Origin: DATFDN01 sp963756545
Lineage (GTDB): Bacteria; Pseudomonadota; Alphaproteobacteria; Acetobacterales; Acetobacteraceae
DNA: 64,000 bases
Direction: 5' to 3'
Assembly: GCA_963756545.1 (NCBI GenBank)
Contig: CAVWNY010000003.1
Coordinates: forward strand, 558,001-622,000
Position 1 is the stretch's first letter; each line of letters starts with the position of its first letter. Shown here piece after piece: positions 18,901-26,370 of the stretch. The notes below the pieces were generated by a model. The model ran no database searches. It was not told where the DNA came from and saw only the letters and a list, made by a program, of their open reading frames with translations. Made by a program: the position numbers and the translations under genes.

Positions 18901-19433
18901 CGCGCGTGCAGCCCGGTGATGCCGGCCGCCTCCTCCAGCACGGCGCGGCGCTCCTCCGGGCGGGCGCCGACCAGCGCCCCGACCCGGCCCTGGCTGACCA
19001 TCGCCGAGGCCCGCGCGCCGGAGGCGAGGTCGGCGAACAGCGTCTGCACGTCGCGCGCGCGCACCTCCTTGCCGTTCACGCGATACTGGCTGCCGGCGCC
19101 GCGCTCGATGCGGCGCGTGATCTCGATCTCGCCCAACTCGGCGAAGGGCGGCGGGGCGAGCCCTTGCGCGTCGTGCAGCAGCAGCCCCACCTCGGCGATG
19201 TTGCGCGAGGCGCGGCCGGCGGTGCCGGCGAAGATCACGTCCTCCATCTCGCCGCCGCGCAGGCTGCGCGCGCTCGATTCGCCCATCGCCCAGCGCAGCG
19301 CCTCGACGACGTTGGACTTCCCGCAGCCGTTCGGTCCGACAATGCCGGTGAGACCGGGCATGATCTCCACCATCGCCGGTTCGGCGAAGCTCTTGAACCC
19401 GGCGATGCGGAGGCGGGAGAAGCGGACGGGCAA
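15966..19433 (-). CDS. smc: Chromosome segregation protein SMC
   Basis: A 1155-residue SMC ATPase that organises and separates chromosomes as the core of the condensin-like SMC-ScpAB complex. Walker A (GPNGCGKSN) lies near residue 32. Long alanine- and glutamate-rich coiled coils run from about 165 to 490 and 665 to 990, flanking a hinge domain at about 500-640. The C-terminal head has the signature LSLLSGGEQALTAL and Walker B ICVLDEVDAPLDDAN. The length is normal. It follows the DsbA-like gene after 131 bases holding a palindromic repeat. scpA and scpB are not in this window. The arrangement dciA, dsbA-like, smc is common in alphaproteobacteria. Confidence 0.95.
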   Translation of the reverse strand: MPVRFSRLRIAGFKSFAEPAMVEIMPGLTGIVGPNGCGKSNVVEALRWAMGESSARSLRGGEMEDVIFAGTAGRASRNIAEVGLLLHDAQGLAPPPFAELGEIEITRRIERGAGSQYRVNGKEVRARDVQTLFADLASGARASAMVSQGRVGALVGARPEERRAVLEEAAGITGLHARRHEAELKLRQAEANLARAEDLKGQLDTQLGGLKRQARQASRYRNISGAIRAGESELLSIQRARVERARAAARDAVMAARDAVVAAETAAKAARTGAEENAAALPSLRETESEARTALERRRIAGEQIAAEEARARAALAEAERRAAQIGKDMGHAEQASRDAAAAEARLGVEDARLAEADAVHPARLEAADTAAAEAAEAARASEADANRATEAAAEASARAQAAGQLLREAEARARRAAEQLDRATRELDRIRAQAVDPARLAAAFDEQEAAEAGQVAARAAQEGAEQTRIAAQSALADARALVSAAEAVRSRLAAEARALAEILAVKDGERWPPMVDAVSVPAGLEAALGAVLGEELTSAADPAAARHWRALPRLDPPALPDGAQAFSGIAQGPAALARALSQIGLVADDAAGDASQARLAPGQTLVSAAGAVWRWDGYTIRAGAPTAAAVRLRQRNRLITLRADLAMAEARAKEAAAARGAAEAGEREATAAEQRTRQVRREAEQRVEGARAAAAHLRTLAEGAAARLAAAEQQVAALTPEHEEAASALAEAQQAHAALPDITGLRAAVDQARATLAHARAAEGSARGARDSLTREAAARAARRPAIARERQDWRDRATDAAGRLADLVARSREAETERATLAAAPGQFAEAKAEAQAALQAAEAAHWRAAETLAGASRQAAEAERAARAAEAAAGTAREGAVRAEAEATQADHEWGSVAERILERLGVNPALPDPPETCDAEAEEKARRKLDRLVKERDEMGPVNLRAEVEVEEIERQIATIEADRAEIGTAIAKLRGSIGHLNREGRERLAQVFEQVDRNFQALFSRMFNGGRAHLALVGSDDPLEAGLEIYAQPPGKKLATLSLLSGGEQALTALSLIFAVFGCNPAPICVLDEVDAPLDDANVDRFCALLDDMVRETGTRFLVVTHHPLTMARMDRLYGVTMQERGISRLLSVDLQSAERLVEPQRMAAE

Positions 19434-19478
19434 GCGGACGCCTCAGGTGCTGTGACTGATCGACCACGCAAGAAGCAA

Positions 19479-19554
19479 CGTCATGCCCGGGCTTGGCCCG
19501 GCACCCACGTCTTTGTTCGCGACCACGAAGGACGTGGAGGCGGGAGGGATGACG
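19479..19554. repeat. Dispersed palindromic repeat (family A), copy 1
   Basis: An imperfect palindrome bounded by CGTCATGCCCGGG on the left and GGGATGACG on the right, with the inner arms CCACGTCTT and AAGGACGTGG. It lies between smc and the DsbA-like gene. The same element occurs at 33831-33915, 36802-36885 and 55284-55368, and a longer variant at 49764-49889. Confidence 0.7.
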
Positions 19555-19564
19555 CCCGCACCTT

Positions 19565-20221
19565 TCACGCGCTCGGCAAAAGCTTGACGAACTCCGCGTA
19601 GCTCATCTCGCCCGACTGCTTGTGGCCGTTGACGAGGAAGCTCGGCGTGGCGTCGATGCCGTAGTCCTTTTGGGCCTTCGCCTGCTGGGCGAGGATCCAG
19701 TCGCGCAGCGCCGTGTCGTCCCAGGCAGCATCAAAGGTGGCGCGGTTCATGCCGGCCAGCGCCGCCATCTTCCAGATCTCGTCGCGCGGATCGACGCCCT
19801 GCGCGAACGCCCAGCGGTCCTGGCTGGCCAATAGCGCGAGCACGAATGGCGCGTAACGCTCGGGCGGCATGGCGCGGGCCACCATCGCGGCTTGCAGCGC
19901 CACACGGTCGAGCGGGAAGTCGCGAAACACCCAGCGCAGCTTGCCGGTCGCGATCAGGTCTTTCTCGATGCTGGGGAAGGTGGTTTGCGCAAACGCCGCG
20001 CAATGCGTGCAGGTAAGGGAGAAGAACTCCTGCGTCTCGTTCTTGGCGTCCGCGCTGCCGAGGGTGCGCGGGCTTTCCCATGCGGCGATCTGCACGGCCG
20101 TGGCCGGCACCGTCGGCTGGGCGGGCTGGCCCTGATTGGGCTGACCCTGGGCGCGCGCCAGGGCCGGCGCGACAAGGCCGGCGCCGGCAAGGCTCAGGAG
20201 GGAACGGCGATCAATCGACAT
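19565..20221 (-). CDS. DsbA-family thiol:disulfide oxidoreductase, exported
   Basis: A 218-residue thioredoxin-fold protein of the DsbA/DsbG-like (Thioredoxin_4) group. Residues 1-24 are an export signal with a twin-arginine flavour (DRRSLLSLAG, then cleavage near ARA-QG). A glutamine- and proline-rich linker follows. The redox motif is CTHC at residues 71-74, and the cis-proline region is TPSFLVNG. It probably forms or exchanges disulfides in periplasmic proteins. It follows dciA after 25 bases and precedes smc on the same strand. Confidence 0.9.
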   Translation of the reverse strand: MSIDRRSLLSLAGAGLVAPALARAQGQPNQGQPAQPTVPATAVQIAAWESPRTLGSADAKNETQEFFSLTCTHCAAFAQTTFPSIEKDLIATGKLRWVFRDFPLDRVALQAAMVARAMPPERYAPFVLALLASQDRWAFAQGVDPRDEIWKMAALAGMNRATFDAAWDDTALRDWILAQQAKAQKDYGIDATPSFLVNGHKQSGEMSYAEFVKLLPSA

Positions 20222-20246
20222 GGCGACCTCGACGGTTGCTGGGAGT

Positions 20247-20789
20247 CTAGCGGTCGGATTCGCGCCGCGTCGAGCTTGGCGTGCCCGTCTGTGGCGTGCC
20301 GGTCAGCACGGCGCGGCCGAGCGCGGCCAGTGCATCGCGGAGCGGGCCGGCGGGAAGCTCGCCGACCGCCGCCTCGGCCGCGCGCACGGCGGCGGGGCTG
20401 GGGGAGAGGACCGGCGGCCGTGCCGGAGCGGCGCGCGAGGCACCCTGGACGAAGCGCAGGCGCTGCACCGGCTCGGCGCCCAATGGCGCGTTGATCCGCG
20501 CCATCAACTCGGGCGCCAGATGCTGCAGCTCCATCGCGATCGGGCCGGAGCACGCGATGGTCAATGTGCCGGCCCACAGGCGCCGGGGCTGGGTGACGGC
20601 GGCCAGCGACGGCCCGACGATCGCCGCCCAATCGGCCAGAACCTGCGCGGCGGCCGGGCCTTGGCGGCGGAACGCCGGACGGGTGAGCGCCGGCAGCAGC
20701 GCGCCGACCGCGCGTGGGCCATAGACGTTGCGCGGCGCGGATGCCACACGGGACGTCGTGCCGGTCTCCTCCGCCTCGTCCTTTGCCAT
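20247..20789 (-). CDS. dciA: DUF721 / DciA-like protein, replicative helicase loading factor
   Basis: A 180-residue DUF721 protein. The conserved core is DWAAIVGPSLAAVTQPRRLWAGTLTIACSGPIAMELQH spread over about residues 53-90, the KH-like domain that in DciA helps load the replicative helicase DnaB. The C-terminal half is proline- and alanine-rich and weakly ordered. Its 5' end overlaps that of the divergent mutY gene. The assignment of helicase loading rests on the family, not on local evidence. Confidence 0.8.
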   Translation of the reverse strand: MAKDEAEETGTTSRVASAPRNVYGPRAVGALLPALTRPAFRRQGPAAAQVLADWAAIVGPSLAAVTQPRRLWAGTLTIACSGPIAMELQHLAPELMARINAPLGAEPVQRLRFVQGASRAAPARPPVLSPSPAAVRAAEAAVGELPAGPLRDALAALGRAVLTGTPQTGTPSSTRRESDR

Positions 20790-21822
20790 CGCTCCCGTCG
20801 CCCTCTTGCTCGCGTGGTACGACCGTCATCGCCGAAGTCTGCCGTGGCGCGCGGCGCCGGGCGAAATCGCGGACCCGTACCGGGTCTGGCTGAGCGAGGT
20901 GATGCTCCAGCAGACCACGGTGCCCGCCGCCATACCCTATTTCGAGCGCTTCGTCAGGCGCTTCCCCGACGTTCTTGCACTGGCCGAGGCGAATTTGGAC
21001 GACGTGCTCATCGCCTGGGCCGGACTTGGCTATTATGCCCGCGCGCGCAACCTGCACGCGGCGGCCAAAACCGTTGCGTCGGCGGGCGGGTTTCCGCGCG
21101 ATCCGGCGGGACTGCGGGCGTTGCCCGGCATCGGGCCGTACACGGCGACGGCGATCGCGGCCATCGCCTTCGGCATTCCGGGCGTCCCGGTGGACGGCAA
21201 CGTGGAGCGGGTGGTCGCGCGGCTGTTCGCGATCGACCAGCCGCTGCCCGCCGCGAAACCCGCCATCCGCGCCGCCGCCGCTGCGTTGGGCGCGGATCCG
21301 GAGGCAGCCTCTCGTCCGAGCGACTTCGCGCAGGCGCTGTTCGATCTGGGGGCCACGGTGTGCACCCCGGCCGCGCCGGCCTGTGGTCTTTGCCCCTGGA
21401 TAGAGCCCTGTGCGGCGCGGCGGCGCGGCATCCAGGCCGACCTGCCGCACAAGGCTCCGCGCCCGGAGCGGCCGGTTCGGCATGGCGTGCATTTCTGGCT
21501 CACCGACGCCGAGGACCGCGTCCTGCTCCGCCGCCGCCCTCCCTCGGGGCTGCTCGGCGGGATGACGGAACTGCCGGGAACGCCGTGGCGGGCCGAGCGA
21601 TGGGAAGAGGCCGAGGCGCTGCAACACGCGCCGATCCCGGCCGCGTGGCGCGTTGTTGGGGAGGTGCGCCATGGCCTGACGCATTTCGAGCTTCGGCTCC
21701 TGGTCTATGTGGGGCGGGTCGAGCGGATCGAAGCGGAGGGATTCCTGTGCCGGGCCGGGGAGCTGGACGGACAGGGACTGCCGTCGGTCATGCGGAAATG
21801 CGCGCGGGTCGCCGCCCCGTAA
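20758..21822 (+). CDS. mutY: A/G-specific adenine DNA glycosylase MutY
   Basis: MutY removes adenine mispaired with 8-oxoguanine. Counting from an ATG at 20728, the catalytic Glu lies at residue 57 (WLSEVMLQQT), the helix-hairpin-helix LPGIGPYTA at 132-140, the catalytic Asp at 156 (VDGNV), and the 4Fe-4S cysteines at 212, 219, 222 and 228 (C-x6-C-x2-C-x5-C). A C-terminal NUDIX-like domain that reads 8-oxoG follows (FWLTDAEDRVLLRR onward). The start is uncertain: the GTG at 20758 is chosen, which shortens the overlap with dciA to 32 bases, but the ATG at 20728 is possible. The neighbour pair is typical of alphaproteobacteria. Confidence 0.9.
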   Translation: MPVSSASSFAIAPVALLLAWYDRHRRSLPWRAAPGEIADPYRVWLSEVMLQQTTVPAAIPYFERFVRRFPDVLALAEANLDDVLIAWAGLGYYARARNLHAAAKTVASAGGFPRDPAGLRALPGIGPYTATAIAAIAFGIPGVPVDGNVERVVARLFAIDQPLPAAKPAIRAAAAALGADPEAASRPSDFAQALFDLGATVCTPAAPACGLCPWIEPCAARRRGIQADLPHKAPRPERPVRHGVHFWLTDAEDRVLLRRRPPSGLLGGMTELPGTPWRAERWEEAEALQHAPIPAAWRVVGEVRHGLTHFELRLLVYVGRVERIEAEGFLCRAGELDGQGLPSVMRKCARVAAP

Positions 21823-21942
21823 GGCAATAAGCTTGCCTGCGGGGGAAAACTCTGACACGCGACCGTGATTGGTCTTACGTTTGAGCTTTTGATGCACGTG
21901 AAGGATAGTTTGGAAAATAGTTCATAGATAACTGGAGGAGCC

Positions 21943-22378
21943 ATGATTCGTGTTTTAGAAATCCATCACCACGCCGTTCGCATCGGCGGCGATGAGAAGA
22001 ATTTGGCGGACAATCTTGATTTTTATCAAGGTCTCCTCGGGCTTGCCCCCGACAGTCGTCGGCCCACTCTGCCCGGCATTCCTGGGTTTTGGATCAATGT
22101 CGGCGAGGTTGGACAAATCCACCTAATAGGCGGGCAGCAACCGTCACCACTGGCCAAAGGAGCCGAGCAGGACCCGGCCGGCCCGCATGTGGCTCTGGCA
22201 GTGGAAAGTATTGCGGAAGCCAAGGCTGAGCTGGACCGGCGAGGCGTCCAGTACCTGGAGTTTGGCGGGGGTTGTCGGGCCGCAGGCTGAGCAGTTGTTC
22301 CTGCGCGATCCCAACGGCAACATGGTCGAGCTGCATCAGATCGACCAATGCCGTTGCCGCGCGGCCAACCGAGCGTAG
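21943..22378 (+). pseudogene. VOC (glyoxalase/dioxygenase) family protein, frameshifted
   Basis: A vicinal-oxygen-chelate fold protein begins after a good ribosome site (GGAGGAG) with MIRVLEIHHHAVRIGGDE and NLDFYQGLLGLAPD. The frame stays on course to VQYLEFGG, then a run of five G (22267-22271) shifts it and it ends early at 22290. In the next frame the protein continues as VVGPQAEQLFLRDPNGNMVELHQID and stops at 22378. Removing one G restores a single protein of about 144 residues. Metal ligand His in HHHAVRI and Glu in MVELHQ are kept. It is probably newly broken, or a sequence error. The surrounding bases are A+T-richer than the neighbours. Confidence 0.75.
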
Positions 22379-22387
22379 CCTGCTGAT

Positions 22388-22591
22388 GTTGAGTACGTTC
22401 GTGCCGATCCGAAGAGTTTTTGTCGCCTTCGCGGCGCTGATCAGTGCTGGCATCTGCGCGAAGAGGTCGGTGAGGTGATCGGGGACAGTCAGAGTGGCGT
22501 AGCCGAGCGCCTCAACCTTCCGGGCCTTCTCCATCCATTCGGCCCGAGATTGCGCGTGCCGGACACTCACACCGAACCGGAACGGCTTCAT
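22388..22591 (-). pseudogene. 5' fragment of an LLM-class F420-dependent oxidoreductase
   Basis: From the ATG at 22591 the minus strand reads MKPFRFGVSVRHAQSRAEWM, then EALGYATLTVPDHLTDLFAQ and KTLRIGTNVLN, the N-terminal 68 or so residues of a luciferase-like monooxygenase (TIGR03621-like). Homology stops abruptly near 22388 and the frame runs on into the opposite strand of the VOC gene. The rest of the oxidoreductase, about 220 residues, is missing. The junction with the VOC 3' end is only about ten bases wide, so a deletion or recombination joined them. Confidence 0.65.
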
Positions 22592-22695
22592 CTCTGCACT
22601 GCCTCTTTGGAGCATCTACGGCGACGTATTAACCCGCCAATTCTCGCGCCGATCCCGCGTGGCATCGCAGCGGTACCGAACGTCTGATTATTTAA

Positions 22696-23751
22696 CTAGG
22701 ACCCAGCTTCCTCCGTGCGGAACCCGCCGAACCGGCACGGAATTCGCCGCACCGCCTCGATCACCCGCCGCCGTGTCGTCGGCGGATCATCGGGCAGAAA
22801 ATCGAGCGAGACCGTATCCGCCAGACCACCGAACCGTCGTTCGATCGCCTCCGCGATTCCCTCATAGGGCGCGCGCGCGGTGAACAGGTCGAGCACCTCG
22901 TCCGATATCTCGGCGGCCATCTCGCTCCATTTGCCCTCGCGCGACATCTTGTTGAGCCGCACGCCGAGATCGCCCAGGCCGTGGATGTCGAACACGCGGC
23001 GATAGGCCGGGGTGGAGCCGTAGAAGCCGATGCGGTAGCGGATCTTCTCGGCCGCGCGCCGCACTGCCGCCTCGTCCGGGCCGGTGGCGATGAAGCCGCC
23101 GCCGGTGATCTCGAAACCCTCGCGCGGCTTGCCCGCGGCTCCCAGCTCGGTCTCGATCTGCGGCATCACGATCTGTTCCAGATAGGCGCGCGTGGCGAAG
23201 CCGTGCAGCCTCACGCTGTCGGCCAGCCGCGCGGCGGTGCGCGTCATCAGCGGGCCGACCGCGGCCAGCGCCACTGGCGGCAGGGGCAGGCCGACGGGCG
23301 CAGGGGTGAACTCCGGCGTCATCAGGGTAAAGGTATAGTATTTGCCCCGGTAGTCGAGCTTCTCGCCGTGCTCCCAGCAGCGGAAGATCGCGCGCAGCGC
23401 CTCGATATACTCGCCCATGCGCGCGGCCGGAGCGACCCAGGGCACGCTGAAGCGCCGCTCGTTGTGCGCCCGCACCTGGCTGCCCAGCCCGATCACGAAT
23501 CGCCCGGCGGAGTGCTTGTGCAGATCCCAGGTCTGGTTGGCTACGATCATCGGGCTGCGCGGGAACGCGATGGCGACCGAGGTGGCGAGCTGCACCCGCT
23601 CGGTCGCCAATGCGGCGAAGGCGAGCGGCGCGAACGGGTCGTGGCGCAGCTCGTTGCTCGTGAGCGAGTCCGCCCCGTCCTCCTCCGCCCGGCGCGCGGC
23701 CGCGCCGCACGCGCGCCAATCCTCGCTCGGCAGCCCCATCGAGACCCGCAT
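22696..23751 (-). CDS. LLM-class flavin-dependent oxidoreductase (TIGR03617-like)
   Basis: A 351-residue luciferase-like TIM-barrel flavoenzyme. The N-terminal MRVSMGLPSEDW, the DSLTSNELRHDPFAPLAFAA segment and FVIGLGSQVRAHNERRF are typical of the F420-linked branch TIGR03617. F420 or FMN as cofactor cannot be decided. The substrate is unknown. It lies 20 bases downstream of a glutathione transferase gene on the same strand, so the pair may form one transcript. It is complete, unlike the LLM fragment 100 bases to its left. Confidence 0.85.
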   Translation of the reverse strand: MRVSMGLPSEDWRACGAAARRAEEDGADSLTSNELRHDPFAPLAFAALATERVQLATSVAIAFPRSPMIVANQTWDLHKHSAGRFVIGLGSQVRAHNERRFSVPWVAPAARMGEYIEALRAIFRCWEHGEKLDYRGKYYTFTLMTPEFTPAPVGLPLPPVALAAVGPLMTRTAARLADSVRLHGFATRAYLEQIVMPQIETELGAAGKPREGFEITGGGFIATGPDEAAVRRAAEKIRYRIGFYGSTPAYRRVFDIHGLGDLGVRLNKMSREGKWSEMAAEISDEVLDLFTARAPYEGIAEAIERRFGGLADTVSLDFLPDDPPTTRRRVIEAVRRIPCRFGGFRTEEAGS

Positions 23752-23771
23752 GATCGTTTCTCCCGGCCCGC

Positions 23772-24482
23772 TCAGCCCTTGGCGAATTGGCCTCGGCCGA
23801 ACAGGCGGTCGAGGGTCTCGGGCGCGGCCTTGTCGAACGCCGTGGTTCGTGCGCGCACCTCATCGGCCGCCGCCAGCGCCCGCTTGACGGCGGGACGCGC
23901 GTCGATCTTCTCAACCCAGGCGAACAGGTTCGGGTAGTCGGCCTTCGTGCCCCCGAGCAGCGCGCCGATGTTGCGCGCCCAGGGGAACGTGGCGATGTCG
24001 GCGACGCTGTATTCGGCCCCGCCCAGATAGGGCGCCTTGCCCAGCCGCGCCTCCAGCACTTCGCACAGCGTGCGCGCCTGCGTGCGGTAACGGCTGAGCG
24101 CATACTCGTTGCCCGCCGGGGCGAAGCGCATGAAGTGGACATACTGGCCGAACATCGGCCCGACCCCGGTGAGCTGGACCATCAGCCACTGGATCGCGTC
24201 GTATTTCGCCGCCGTGTCGGACGGCAGCAGCCGCCCCGTCTTCTCGGCCAGGTAGAGCAGGATCGCGCCCGATTCGAAGACCGTGTACGGCCGGTTGCCC
24301 GGCCCCTCGGAATCGACGATCACCGGCACCTTCGCGCTGGGATTGAGCGCCAGGAACTCCGCCTTGAACTGCGCGCCTTCGAACACGTCCACCGGATGCA
24401 CCTGATACGCCAGCCCCGCCTCCTCGAGCGCGATGTAGATCTTCACCACGTTCGGGCTGCCCATCGCATAGAAATCAATCAC
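23772..24482 (-). CDS. Glutathione S-transferase (YfcG/YghU-like)
   Basis: A 236-residue glutathione transferase with an N-terminal thioredoxin-like domain (about 1-85) and an all-helical C-terminal domain. The glutathione-binding segments GSPNVVKIYIALEE, KVPVIVD and the FESGAILLYLAEKTG motif are clear. The asparagine in SPNVVK corresponds to the contact residue of Nu-class enzymes, which often reduce disulfides. It precedes the LLM oxidoreductase gene by 20 bases on the same strand. Confidence 0.9.
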   Translation of the reverse strand: MIDFYAMGSPNVVKIYIALEEAGLAYQVHPVDVFEGAQFKAEFLALNPSAKVPVIVDSEGPGNRPYTVFESGAILLYLAEKTGRLLPSDTAAKYDAIQWLMVQLTGVGPMFGQYVHFMRFAPAGNEYALSRYRTQARTLCEVLEARLGKAPYLGGAEYSVADIATFPWARNIGALLGGTKADYPNLFAWVEKIDARPAVKRALAAADEVRARTTAFDKAAPETLDRLFGRGQFAKG

Positions 24483-24532
24483 GGCGATCCCCTCGGTTCT
24501 GTTCAGCCGAGGCTAACACCCGGCGTCCCGGC

Positions 24533-25363
24533 TTACGAGGGCGAGTGGGCCGCTTGTTGGATCGCGCCCTCTTCCGCGCCGGTGAGATAGGCGGTCGCGG
24601 TGCCGAACAAATGCGTGGCGAAGCCGATGCGCACCGGCACCTTTGGCCCGCCCGGCTGCGGGGCGCCGAACCAGACCGAGCCGTGCATCTCCGGGTCGTT
24701 CGTTTCGGCATCGCCGCGCAGGAACCCGGCCAGGGTGCGACCCGCGAAGTCGCAGCGGAGCGCGGGGCCGGCAAAGCTCGACCGCCCGGAGGGAGGCAAA
24801 TTCACCTCGCCCGCGGAGTGCGCGGTGATCTCGCGCAAGGTGCGGCCGTCGAACAGGCGCAGGTTCAGCGCGCAGGAGCCGCTGCGCTCGACCTCCTTCG
24901 TCAAGGCCGCGAGCGCGCTCAGCAGATCGACGCTGCCGCCGGTGAGGTCCGGCGGGACCGGGGCCCGCTCCGGCGGGTTCGCCGGCTCCAGCACGCGCAC
25001 CTCCGGCTGGCCGTGGTCGAACTCGATGAGCGTGTGCTTCGGTGCGCCGCCCCATGTACCCTGACTGAGATATCGGTCGGGTACCGGGTCGCCATCCCGC
25101 CAGTCGCCGCGCGCCGTGAAAACCTGCTGGCCGGGGTGCAGCAGCCGGGCGATTCCGACGGTGCGGGCGGACAGCTCCACCTGGTAGTTCCACGGGCCGA
25201 GGCCGAGGAACGCCTGCACGTTCAGGATGTGCAGGCCGACCGCGTATGCCTCGAAGGTCAGCGCGACGCGAGAGACCGGTGGGTTTGCCCGAGCCGCCGG
25301 GGCGAGGAGGAGGGCGAGGCCCAGGAGAGCGTGACCGGTGCGCATGGCGCGGGGGTGTGTCAC
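24533..25363 (-). CDS. DUF3108 family exported protein
   Basis: A 276-residue protein with a signal peptide (hydrophobic HALLGLALLLAPAARA at about 10-25). The mature part matches DUF3108, a beta-rich domain found in periplasmic or outer-membrane-associated proteins of proteobacteria: VALTFEAYAVGLHILNVQA and a later HGSVWFGAP near the end. Function is unknown. An ATG at 25345 (MRTGHALLG) gives a more usual signal length and may be the true start. It is divergent from msrQ (80 bases apart). Confidence 0.78.
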   Translation of the reverse strand: MTHPRAMRTGHALLGLALLLAPAARANPPVSRVALTFEAYAVGLHILNVQAFLGLGPWNYQVELSARTVGIARLLHPGQQVFTARGDWRDGDPVPDRYLSQGTWGGAPKHTLIEFDHGQPEVRVLEPANPPERAPVPPDLTGGSVDLLSALAALTKEVERSGSCALNLRLFDGRTLREITAHSAGEVNLPPSGRSSFAGPALRCDFAGRTLAGFLRGDAETNDPEMHGSVWFGAPQPGGPKVPVRIGFATHLFGTATAYLTGAEEGAIQQAAHSPS

Positions 25364-25443
25364 CGGATGGCGAGCCGGCGCAAGCGTGGCGGTTTTGGGC
25401 GAGGCACCATATTGTGGTGCGCAATGGGTTCGAGGGAGATCGC

Positions 25444-26370
25444 ATGACGGTGGCGAGGCCGGTGGTGCGGCGACGGAAGGTGGCCCCGTGGCGGGATCGG
25501 CAGGGGCGGCTTTCCTGGCTCAAGTCGCTGACCCTGGCCGGGTGCCTCGCGCCGGGTGCGGTGCTGGCCTGGTGGGCGGCCACTCACCAGCTCGGCGCGC
25601 GTCCGGTGCTGGAGGCGATCCACGAGACGGGGCTGTGGACCGTCCGGTTCTTCCTGATCTCGTTCGCCCTGACGCCGGCGCGTCTGGTGTTCGACTGGCC
25701 GCGCGCCCCCCTGGTGCGCCGGATGGTCGGCGTGACCGCCTGCTGCTACGCGCTGACGCATTTCTCGCTCTACATCGTCGATGAGAATTACCGGCTGCTG
25801 ACGGTCGCCTCCGAGATCATCCATCGCTTCTACCTGACGATCGGCTTCGTCGCCCTGCTTCTGCTGATCGCGCTCGCCGTCACCTCCACGGACGCGGCGA
25901 CGCGACGCATGGGGAAGTGGTGGAAGCGGCTGCACCGGGCGGTCTACGTGGTCGGCGTGCTCGTGCTGCTGCACTATTTCATCCAGTCGAAGGCGAATGT
26001 CGGCGAGCCGATCGTTTTCGCCGGGCTGTTCCTGTGGCTGGTGACGTGGCGTCTGCTTCCGGCGCGCTGGAAGGGGCGGCTGTGGGTGTTGCCGGCGCTC
26101 GCGCTGGCGGCGGCGCTTCTGGCGGCCGGGCTGGAGTTCGCCTGGTACCATTTTGCGACCGGCATCAACCCGTTGCGGGTGGTCTCCGCCGAAGGGACGC
26201 TCCGCTTCGGCATTCGCCCCGCGCAATGGGTGCTGGTTTCGGGAGCCGCCATCGCGGCGCTTGCGATTCTGTGGCGGGGGCTGGGCGGCTTGCGTCGTCG
26301 GGTGGGGTCAGGAAGGCTCCGGCCAGGCCCGACACTGCAGGGCCCGACACTTGAAGGAAAGACGCCATGA
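25444..26370 (+). CDS. msrQ: Heme-binding membrane protein MsrQ (YedZ)
   Basis: A 308-residue inner-membrane protein of the ferric-reductase-like family. It passes electrons from the quinone pool to the periplasmic methionine sulfoxide reductase MsrP. About six or seven membrane spans are visible. Heme-ligand histidines fit ALTHFSLYIV, IHRFYLTIGF, RLHRAVYVVG and VLLHYFIQ. The ATG at 25444 is used; the frame is open back to 25246 but that part overlaps the divergent DUF3108 gene. The C-terminus is about 100 residues longer than in E. coli, with two or so extra spans. msrP is not adjacent. Its stop overlaps the cyclase start (ATGA). Confidence 0.85.
   Translation: MTVARPVVRRRKVAPWRDRQGRLSWLKSLTLAGCLAPGAVLAWWAATHQLGARPVLEAIHETGLWTVRFFLISFALTPARLVFDWPRAPLVRRMVGVTACCYALTHFSLYIVDENYRLLTVASEIIHRFYLTIGFVALLLLIALAVTSTDAATRRMGKWWKRLHRAVYVVGVLVLLHYFIQSKANVGEPIVFAGLFLWLVTWRLLPARWKGRLWVLPALALAAALLAAGLEFAWYHFATGINPLRVVSAEGTLRFGIRPAQWVLVSGAAIAALAILWRGLGGLRRRVGSGRLRPGPTLQGPTLEGKTP

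Noticed and set aside
20194..21897. 567-residue minus-strand frame opposite mutY
   Set aside because: Antisense shadow; mutY has clear catalytic motifs and its C-terminal region reads correctly on the plus strand.
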